Below the pieces are notes generated by a model. It saw only the letters and a program-made list of their open reading frames with translations. It ran no database searches and was not told the DNA's origin. From contig JACRMB010000001.1 in the NCBI GenBank assembly GCA_016235065.1, forward strand, positions 84,339 to 148,338: DNA of 64,000 nucleotides, written 5' to 3'. Of the stretch, positions 56,851 to 64,000 are shown piece by piece; the first letter of the stretch is position 1; each line of letters begins with the position of its first letter. Source of the stretch: Actinomycetota bacterium (GTDB lineage: Bacteria; Actinomycetota; Thermoleophilia; BMS3ABIN01). The position numbers were made by a program, and so were the translations under genes.

Positions 56851-56952
56851 GAACGGTGCCCGTAATGCCGGCTCCTGCCTCTCAGAACAACACCCGCAAG
56901 GTTGGCTCCTGCCTCTAAGAACACTGCCGGCAAGGTTGGCTCCCAGCTCGCA
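56851..56952 (+). repeat. Three tandem copies of a 34-bp repeat
   Basis: Copies start at 56851, 56885 and 56919, each with GAAC at its beginning and the core GGCTCCTGCCTCT or close variants. The second and third copies share GCAAGGTTGGCTCC. They lie in the 440-bp spacer upstream of the 1381-residue secreted protein. The rest of the spacer is AT-rich. Confidence 0.8.
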
Positions 56953-57093
56953 AGCGGATACTCATATCATGGTTTTAATCCTCGCAGACGAATGGCTTCA
57001 ACATCATTTCTGTTCTATTTGTCAAAGCATTCATGAACCAAATCAGGAGCAAAATTATCCCATTTATGGAAAGTCTATAAGGGAAGTCATGTA

Positions 57094-57122
57094 TTGAAAG
57101 TCACATAAATTTCCCGTATCAT
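57094..57122 (+). promoter_or_regulatory. Promoter of the 1381-residue secreted protein
   Basis: TTGAAA (57094-57099), a 17-base spacer and TATCAT (57117-57122); start near 57129, leader about 85 bases ending in a strong AGGAGGGGG site before GTG 57213. Confidence 0.7.
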
Positions 57123-57212
57123 ACGCTCTGTGAAAAGTTAATAGTTAGACTCCTGCAGCGCACGTTCCCCCAGTCAGAGTCGGAAAAAGTGGACCTCACA
57201 GGAGGGGGAATC

Positions 57213-60200
57213 GTGAATAGCGGATACTCGGTTGACGTAGCAGCGCGTGCGGATAAAAGTGGCAGGGAATGTTGTAAGGCAAGGTTTTTCAGAACGGGCT
57301 TCGTTCTTCTTCTCACCGTTTTTCTCATCATCACCATCGCAGGGATCTCTTTATCGAACCAGTCCCTGGAAAATGCCTCAGCGTCAGAATATGAATACGG
57401 GCGCACTCTCGCCGTCCCGGCGCAGTATGGCTCCATCCAGTCAGCTATTAACGCCGCCTACGATGGTGACACGGTTCTCGTGTCCAGCGGCACCTACAGC
57501 GAGAACATCAACTTCAATGGCAAGGCTATCGCCGTAGCGTCTGTTTATGGCCCCTCCTCGACGTTGATCGAGGGCACGGGTGGCAACAGCCCCGTAGTCA
57601 CTTTCAACCACGGTGAAAGCTCGAGCGCGGTCCTGGACGGTTTCACTGTCGATAACCGCGCTACCGCCTACCTGGCCACCAAAGGCATCTCGATCACCAG
57701 CGGCGCAGCCCCCACCCTCAGGAATTCGATTATCAAGGGCAACAACATCTCTACCGGTCAGACCGGAGCCGGCATCTATATCAACGGCGGCGGCGCGACG
57801 ATAGAAAGCTCGACCATCGGTACTGAGTCCAGCCCCAATGTGGGTGGCGGTTTCGGCGGCGGTATCTACGCCACCGGTTCCGGCAGCGCCCTGACCATCA
57901 GCGATAGCATCATCAGTTATAACCAGTGTCCAAACGGCGGCGCTGGCATCTATATGACCAGCAAATCAGCGCTTACCACTATCACCAATACCACGTTTAT
58001 CAACAACTACTCGCCCCAGACCGGTGGCGGCATCTACAGTAACGGCTCGCCGCTCTCGATCACCGGCTCCACCTTCAGCAACAACTCGGTCACCGCTACA
58101 GGCATGAATGCCGGCGCCCTCTACCTGGCGGGCGCGGCTGCCACCTCCACAGTCAGCGATACCGATTTCATCGCCAACAGCGCCGGAGGCGCCGGCGGTG
58201 GCGCAATCTATATAACCCTGGATGCGGACCTGACGCTCACTGATGGCAATCTGGAAGGTAACTTCAGCGGCGCGACTTCCGGCGGCGCCGTCTTCGTGAA
58301 TGGCAGCGGCTCCTCTGCAAACATCTCCAGAAGCTACCTCCGTGGTAATGATGCCGCCCAATACGGCGGTGGCGTATACCTGGCAGGCGGCGCTCAGGCG
58401 ACCCTCACCAGCTGCATCATCAGCGGCAACACCGCTGACTACTTCACCTATAGTGACGGTGGCGGCATCTATAACAACGGCTCTACCCTGAACGTGATCA
58501 ACAGCACTATCGCCGGCAACTTCGCCAAACGATACGGCGGCGGCCTGCGTGGCGCGGCCAGCATCACCAACAGCATCATCTGGGGTAATTCCTCGAACAC
58601 GTCGGGCTCGCAGATCTATGGTTCGCCTTCCGTGAGTTTCTCTGACGTCCAGGGCGGCTATTCAGGCGAAGGAAACAATAATCTGGATCCCCGGTTCGTG
58701 GACTTCAGGCAGGCATCACTCGAAAATGCCACAAGCGAAGGTGACTTCCACCTGTTGGAAGCATCGCCTCTGGTCAACGCCGCCAGCGCCGAGTACGCGC
58801 CGGACGGTGACATCGACGGCGATGTCAGGCCCCAGGGTCCGGCTGACGACATTGGCGCCGACGAATACCAGTACCTGGATCAGGGCGTGACCGCTCCGAC
58901 CATGGGGCTGCCAGTTGCCATCTCCACCGGCTCCATCCGCTGGAACTTCAGCGATAACGCCGGTAACGAGACCGGCTTCAGGCTGCATGACGATTCCAGC
59001 GCTTCGATGGCCGAATATATGGGAACCGACATGGCTTCCATCGATGAGTACGGCCTCGCTGCCAATACCAGATACACCAGGCATGTACATGCCTTCAACG
59101 AGTCGGCAGAATCCGACGCCAGCGCCTCGGCCTCGGTCTACACTCTCGCAGTAGCTCCCAACGTCGGAGCCAACAAGGTCCAGTCAGGCTGGTACAACAC
59201 AGCGGACGTGACCTTTATCAACGCAGCGGCTTTTGGTTACGGCAGCGTCGAATATTACCGCTATAGCTGGGACCAGAGCCCCACTCACACATTCACTGAC
59301 AACGAATCCCGCTGGAACAGCGGCAATCTCACTACGACAGCTACGGCGGCAGGCGCCTGGTATCTACATGTCAGATCCTACAATGGTGACGGCATCGGTA
59401 GCGGCACACGGGACCTGGGTCCATACAACTATGACCCGGTAGCGCCCAATGTGATCTCATTCGCTGCGACTTCGCCTACCAACCGGCCGGATATACCGAT
59501 AACGTCGTTCGCCGCCAGCGATAATGCCGCCGTAGCTGCTTACCTGATAACTACCTCATCCACCAGGCCTGGTTCGGGGAGCGCTGGATGGAGCAGCTCA
59601 GCGCCATCGAGCTATCACGTCGATGCCAGCGGCACCTATACGCTCTACCCATGGGTCAAGGACGCCGCGGGCAACGTCTCAGAAGCGTACAGCTCACCGG
59701 CGACTGTCATCGTCAACATTTCGTCAGAAGCACAGATCCTGCAGGTGCCTTCGGAATACGGAACGATCCAGGCGGCGATCGACGCCGCGAGTAACGGAGA
59801 TACAGTCCTGGTCGCTGACGGCGTCTACGACGAGAACATCACCTTCAGGGGCAAGGCGATAACCGTGCAGTCAGTGAACGGCGCAGGCAGCACGGCCATC
59901 CAGGGCACCGGCGTCAACAGCCCGGTCGTCACCTTCGCCAGTGGTGAGACCGCGAACGCCGTGCTCGACGGCTTCGTGATCGACAACCAGGCGGCCGCAG
60001 GCAACCTGACCCGCGGCATCTACATAGCCGGCAACTCGTCTCCTTCGATCCGCAACTGCACGATCAATGGAAACTACAGTTCAGCCAACGGCTCTGGAGT
60101 CTACATCACCGGAGCGACTTCAACCGTCACGCTGACGGATACAAATGTGACCGGCAATTCGACCACGATGAGCGGCGGCGGCATCTGGAGTAATTCGCCG

Positions 60201-61355
60201 CTCTCGATAAGCCGCGGTAGCGTCAGCGATAACGCCGCCCTTAACACGGCGTCAGCTGGCGGTGGCCTGTATCTCTCAGGCAGCGCGGTCATGACGATCT
60301 CCGGAACTTCGATCAGCGAGAACTCAGCCCAGTGGGGCGGCGGCGTGTACAGCAGCGGACCGAAGCTGACCGTGACCGGTAGCTACATCGAGGGCAATTA
60401 TGCTACCCACTACTCTGGCGGTGGACTCAGCCTCAGTGGTGGCGCTGCATCGGCTGCATACATCAGCGACAGCTACATCCGGGGGAACAGCGCCCAGAGC
60501 GATGGTGGCGGCGTCTGGATCAGCAGCACTACGAAAACGACGATCACCAACTGCATCATCTCCGGGAACAGCGCAGCCGGAACGGGCACGACCAGTTATG
60601 GTGGCGGTGTGTTCGGCAGCACCCTGACAACCGTGATCAACTCCACCATCGGCGGAAACTACTCCGGAAAATACGGAGGTGGATACAGTGGCGGCGGAAC
60701 AATCACGAATTCCATCATATATGGCAACTCGGCTACTACCGGCCTGCAGATAACCGGTTCGCCGACAGTCAGCTACTCCGACATCCAGGGGGGTTTCACG
60801 GGGGCAGCAAACGCCAATTACGATCCTCAGTTCGTCGAGATCCGATCTTATACTGAGGCGCCGACCTCCACCGGTAACTATCATCTGCAGCAGGGTTCCC
60901 TGTGCAGGGATGCGGCCAGCGCCCAATACGCGCCTGCCAGCGACATCGATGGCGATGTCAGGCCTCAGGGAGCAGCGCCTGATATGGGCGCCGATGAGCT
61001 AACCTACTGCGCTGGTTCCAAACCACCTCTGGCGTTGAGCACAACAAGTGCCTACTGGGGTTCGTACAGCGACTATCTGATAAGGAAACTAAGTGTCGAT
61101 TTCAACGTGAGGAATGAGGGCGTCGACCCAGCCAATGCCGTGCAGGTCAATATCTATACGGGAACGGCAGGCGTTGTCGGGATCGGTGACCTTCCAGTCT
61201 CACTGGGGACGATAGATGGGGGCTCCTCCAAACCGCTGACTCTCTTCTACAGCGTGCCCTATAATGTCAATGCATTCCGAACCACAGTCTACTTCTCCGC
61301 GGAGGACGCCTGCGGTAGCACCTATGAATACCCGGGACCTTATTCTGGCGCCTGA
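57213..61355 (+). CDS. Large secreted double beta-helix protein with C-terminal W-SY-DY module
   Basis: 1380 residues from GTG 57213 (AGGAGGGGG site). A signal anchor (FVLLLTVFLIITIAGISLSN), a first right-handed helix (about 60-560, coils such as GGGIYSNGSPLSITGS), a choice-of-anchor Q-like end (DGDVRPQGPADDIGADEYQY), a central fibronectin/Ig-like section (560-840), a second helix (850-1255) closing with DGDVRPQGAAPDMGADEL, and the W-SY-DY module (SAYWGSYSDYLIRKLSVDF... DACGSTYEYPGP). Ser/Thr/Gly/Asn-rich composition fits an exported surface protein. It is a paralogue of the gene opposite it. Confidence 0.88.
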   Translation: MNSGYSVDVAARADKSGRECCKARFFRTGFVLLLTVFLIITIAGISLSNQSLENASASEYEYGRTLAVPAQYGSIQSAINAAYDGDTVLVSSGTYSENINFNGKAIAVASVYGPSSTLIEGTGGNSPVVTFNHGESSSAVLDGFTVDNRATAYLATKGISITSGAAPTLRNSIIKGNNISTGQTGAGIYINGGGATIESSTIGTESSPNVGGGFGGGIYATGSGSALTISDSIISYNQCPNGGAGIYMTSKSALTTITNTTFINNYSPQTGGGIYSNGSPLSITGSTFSNNSVTATGMNAGALYLAGAAATSTVSDTDFIANSAGGAGGGAIYITLDADLTLTDGNLEGNFSGATSGGAVFVNGSGSSANISRSYLRGNDAAQYGGGVYLAGGAQATLTSCIISGNTADYFTYSDGGGIYNNGSTLNVINSTIAGNFAKRYGGGLRGAASITNSIIWGNSSNTSGSQIYGSPSVSFSDVQGGYSGEGNNNLDPRFVDFRQASLENATSEGDFHLLEASPLVNAASAEYAPDGDIDGDVRPQGPADDIGADEYQYLDQGVTAPTMGLPVAISTGSIRWNFSDNAGNETGFRLHDDSSASMAEYMGTDMASIDEYGLAANTRYTRHVHAFNESAESDASASASVYTLAVAPNVGANKVQSGWYNTADVTFINAAAFGYGSVEYYRYSWDQSPTHTFTDNESRWNSGNLTTTATAAGAWYLHVRSYNGDGIGSGTRDLGPYNYDPVAPNVISFAATSPTNRPDIPITSFAASDNAAVAAYLITTSSTRPGSGSAGWSSSAPSSYHVDASGTYTLYPWVKDAAGNVSEAYSSPATVIVNISSEAQILQVPSEYGTIQAAIDAASNGDTVLVADGVYDENITFRGKAITVQSVNGAGSTAIQGTGVNSPVVTFASGETANAVLDGFVIDNQAAAGNLTRGIYIAGNSSPSIRNCTINGNYSSANGSGVYITGATSTVTLTDTNVTGNSTTMSGGGIWSNSPLSISRGSVSDNAALNTASAGGGLYLSGSAVMTISGTSISENSAQWGGGVYSSGPKLTVTGSYIEGNYATHYSGGGLSLSGGAASAAYISDSYIRGNSAQSDGGGVWISSTTKTTITNCIISGNSAAGTGTTSYGGGVFGSTLTTVINSTIGGNYSGKYGGGYSGGGTITNSIIYGNSATTGLQITGSPTVSYSDIQGGFTGAANANYDPQFVEIRSYTEAPTSTGNYHLQQGSLCRDAASAQYAPASDIDGDVRPQGAAPDMGADELTYCAGSKPPLALSTTSAYWGSYSDYLIRKLSVDFNVRNEGVDPANAVQVNIYTGTAGVVGIGDLPVSLGTIDGGSSKPLTLFYSVPYNVNAFRTTVYFSAEDACGSTYEYPGPYSGA

Positions 61356-61373
61356 TAACTGAGTAAACCCGGG

Positions 61374-61407
61374 AAAAAACGGCCCCCGTCCGGGGGCCGT
61401 TTTTTTG
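61374..61407. terminator. Bidirectional terminator between convergent beta-helix genes
   Basis: A tract, CGGCCCCCG, 2-base loop, CGGGGGCCG and a T tract. It serves the two convergent genes at 57213-61355 and 61441-64000. Confidence 0.9.
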
Positions 61408-61440
61408 TGCCGTGTCGCCTGCGATTCCCAACCGCCTGGC

Positions 61441-64000
61441 CTACATGAACTCATCCGCTCCCATGTCATAGCCCAGTCCCTGCGGTCTGGAGTTTCCATC
61501 GATGTCACTTCCAGGAGCTCCCGCGGCCGTGCCTGCATCGACGGCCAGTGATGTGATCAAGCTCAGGTGGTAATCGCCAGCAGTAGTCGGATTCCCCAGG
61601 GTCGCCTGTACCAGGCTCACGAACAGCGGATCGGAATTGATGTTACCAGTGCCAGCGAATCCGCCCTGGATATCGGTGTAAGTCACAGTCGGCGTACCGT
61701 ATATCTGTGCGCCCGAAGTGCCCGCCGTGTTGCCCCAGATGATGCTGTTGGTGATGGTGCCTGCTCCATAAGTGCCGCCGCCGTTACGCCTGGCGTAATT
61801 GCCTGCGAATGTACAGTTCATGATGTTCATGGTGGAACCGTTGTTGTTGATACCGGCACCATCACTATAGGTGTAGCCGTCAGCGGTGTTGCCACTGATT
61901 ATGCAGTTTGTAAGCGAGACCTGCGCCGTGCTGGCTATGTATATCCCGCCGCCATACTGGGCGACGTCGTTGCCACGGATGTTCGCTCCGGAGACGTTGA
62001 CAGTCGTGCCTGCCCCGGTAGCGAAGATGGCGCCGCCGGAGGTCGAACCTGCGATGTTGCTGTTGAGGCTGCCAGCGCTGAACGTCAGGTCCGCGTCACC
62101 GGATACATAGATGCCGCCACCGCCCGCGCTGCTGGCGCTGTTCGAAGTGAAGTCGGTGCTTGTGATCGTGGTGGTCGCCGCGGCTCCGGTCAGGTAGAGG
62201 CCGGCGCCATTCTGCCCCGCGGCGCTGACAGTATTGTTCCTGATCGTGCTGCCGGATATCGAGAGCGGCGAACCGCTGCTGAAGATGCCGCCGCCAGCCT
62301 GCACCGAGGTGTTGTTGTTTATCGTGGTGCCTGAGATGGCGGTGGTCACAGTCTTGCTGGTAAGGTACATACCCGGTCCACTGAGGCCCGCCTGGTTATA
62401 GCTGATGTAACTGCCTGTTATCGACAACGCGCCGCCGGTGCCGGTCGCATATATGCCACCGCCATGGCTGCTGGCCACGTTGTAACTTATCGTACTGCCG
62501 GATATCGACAGTCCGCTGCCGCCGGTCAGATATATGCCGCCGGCGTTGCCAGCGCTGTTATTCGGACTGGTGACCGTACCGATCGTAGAGTTCTCGATCG
62601 TTGCGCCACCGGCACTGATATAGATTCCAGCGCCATTCTGCCCCGAGGAGATCAGGTTGCCTTCGATCACAGAGTCGCTGATGGTCGGGCTGGAGCTGGC
62701 GGTTATCGAGATACCTCTGGACGACGTGCCTGCGGCAGCCTGGTTATCGATTGTGAACCCGTCGAGCACCGCGCTCGAAGTCTCGCCGCCAGCGAAGGTG
62801 ACGACAGCGCTGTTTCCGCCGGCTCCCTGGATCTTCGTCGCGGCAGCACCACTGACAGACTCCACAGTGATGTCCTTGCCCAAGAAGTTGATGTTTTCGC
62901 TGTAGGTGCCGCTCGATACCTGGATGGTATCGCCATCGATCGTGCCGGTATCGCTGATGGCTCCCTGGATGGTGGTGAAGTCGCAACCGGTGGTACAGAC
63001 GGTTATGCCGCCGCCGGAAGCTGCAACCGTCGTATATGCGAACTGATAACTCGAAGCCATGGGATTGCCGCTGGCGTCGGTCACGGCTGTCGAGACAGTT
63101 ACCGTGTATACGGTATTGTTGCTCTGGCCGCTCGTACTAAAGACCGCCGCTCGTACTAAAGACCGCCTGGTCGCCGGAGCAGCTCGAGAGCGCCCAGCCG
63201 CCGGAGCTGATGGTGATGTTGGTGGTGTTCACGGTCGAACAGTCGACGTCTTCGCTGAAATCGATAGTGACGGTCCCGTCCAGGGCGACGCCGGTGGCGC
63301 CGTTTGCAGGCAGGGATGAATCGACAGTCGGCGGGGTTGTGTCCACCAGGACCGTGCGTGGAGTCGCGAACACGGACGAGACGTTGCCAGCGGCGTCCTT
63401 TGCCCATGGATAAAGTGTGTAGGTGCCGTCAGAAGCTACTGTGTTGGTGGAAGGAGCAGATCCGGACCAGCCGCCGCCACCAGCTGCAGGCGGAGTGGCA
63501 GAAGTCGTTATCTGATAGCCGGTCACGGCGATGTTATCAGTCGCGGAGAACGAACTGATTGGTATATCCAGGCTGTTTGAAGGCGTCGTCGCCGTGAAGG
63601 AAGTAACGCTCGGGGCGCTGCCGTCATAATAGTATGGGCCGTAGTCCACGGCGCTGCCAGCAGCGTCATCGGCGTTATAAGACTTCACGTGCAGGTACCA
63701 CGAGCCGCTTGAGGTTGAGGTCCTGGTGAGCGTCCCGGAGCTCCACTGGGTCTCGGTGTCGGTGAAGCTGTGGGTCGGTGACTGATCCCAGCTGTAGCGG
63801 TAGTACTGAACCCCGCCCGGGCCGAAGCCGGCGATGTTGGTGAAGGTGACATCAGCTGTCGCGTACCAGGTGGAGGTGGTCTTGTCGGCAGTCAGGCTCG
63901 GGGCAGCAGGGAGTGTGTAGATGGATGCTGAGGAACTGGCGACCGAGTCGCCGGCGCCGTTATAAGCGTGTACATGCCTGGTGTAACTTGTGTTAGCGGC
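61441..64000 (-). pseudogene. Secreted beta-helix protein broken by 19-bp duplication; N-terminus beyond right edge
   Basis: From the right edge (64000) the minus strand is open to 63137: fibronectin-like region (AANTSYTRHVHAYN ... YYRYSWDQSPTHSF), then an Ig-like repeat (TVDSSLPANGATGVALDGTV). The 63137 stop follows a direct duplication. Below it, the frame 63084-61441 continues with TVSTAVTDASGNPMASSYQF, a beta-helix (coils such as GGGIYASGDADLTFSAGS) and the usual DGDSRPQGLGYDMGADEF-like end. Removing one 19-bp copy restores one continuous frame. It is paralogous to 57213-61355 but ends before a W-SY-DY module. Confidence 0.85.
63127..63167 (-). repeat. Tandem 19-bp duplication causing frameshift
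   Basis: A 19-base unit (CGCTCGTACTAAAGACCGC on the plus strand) is present twice, at 63129-63147 and 63148-63166, with two extra matching bases on the left. Nineteen is not a multiple of three, so the reading frame shifts and reaches TAG after S-G-G-L. Confidence 0.9.

Overview
The window is a GC-rich bacterial chromosome segment from what looks like a deep-branching actinobacterial lineage. The main clues are the run rodA / class B PBP / mreD / mreC / mreB next to a radical SAM pair, an RNase E/G gene, L21, L27 and Obg, frequent GTG and TTG starts behind strong GGAGG sites, a class II PyrF, and Ala/Lys-rich tails on essential proteins. The lineage is an inference from gene order and style; no rRNA lies in the window.

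Layout. 1-5245 (minus): the N-terminal 1748 residues of a giant multi-PAS/GAF sensor histidine kinase cut by the left edge. 5443-12471 (minus): ftsY, smc, rnc, acpP, plsX (protein targeting, chromosome folding, lipid synthesis). 12633-12767 (plus): an unrecognised 44-residue membrane peptide. 12846-20466 (minus): a glycosyltransferase, a FruK-type sugar kinase, a D,D-carboxypeptidase, a LysM protein, pyrF, obg, rpmA, rplU. 20545-21068: a frame-broken membrane gene. 21166-25751 (minus): RNase E/G and the TIGR03936/TIGR03960 radical SAM pair. 25785-32259 (minus): the rod-shape operon mreB-mreC-mreD-mrdA-rodA plus a DUF697 protein, from a clear promoter at 32429-32456. 32529-41779 (minus): a secreted beta-helix protein, maf, ndk, a zinc-ribbon membrane protein, folC with a histone-like N-terminal extension, and valS. 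41935-42999 (plus): an AI-2E-type permease. 43069-48650 (minus): the proteostasis cluster tig-clpP-clpX-lon, with clpX lacking its zinc-binding domain. 48789-64000 is accessory: a methyltransferase, four tRNAs (Leu, Arg, His, Gly), a six-haem cytochrome c, a lipoprotein glycosidase, a DUF4173-like membrane protein, a secreted protein of unknown function, a DUF1269 protein, and two large tail-to-tail beta-helix proteins, one of them broken by a 19-bp tandem duplication.

The left two thirds is housekeeping: cell elongation, ribosome assembly, proteolysis and chromosome segregation. The right third is rich in secreted and surface proteins. Three of the secreted proteins share a roughly 110-residue C- or N-terminal module with a W-x-SY-x-DY signature that I cannot assign to a named family. 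The strongest oddities are that module, the Lys/Ala-rich domain fused to FolC, the ClpX lacking its ZBD, and the 19-bp duplication. No insertion sequence, integrase or CRISPR array was seen.
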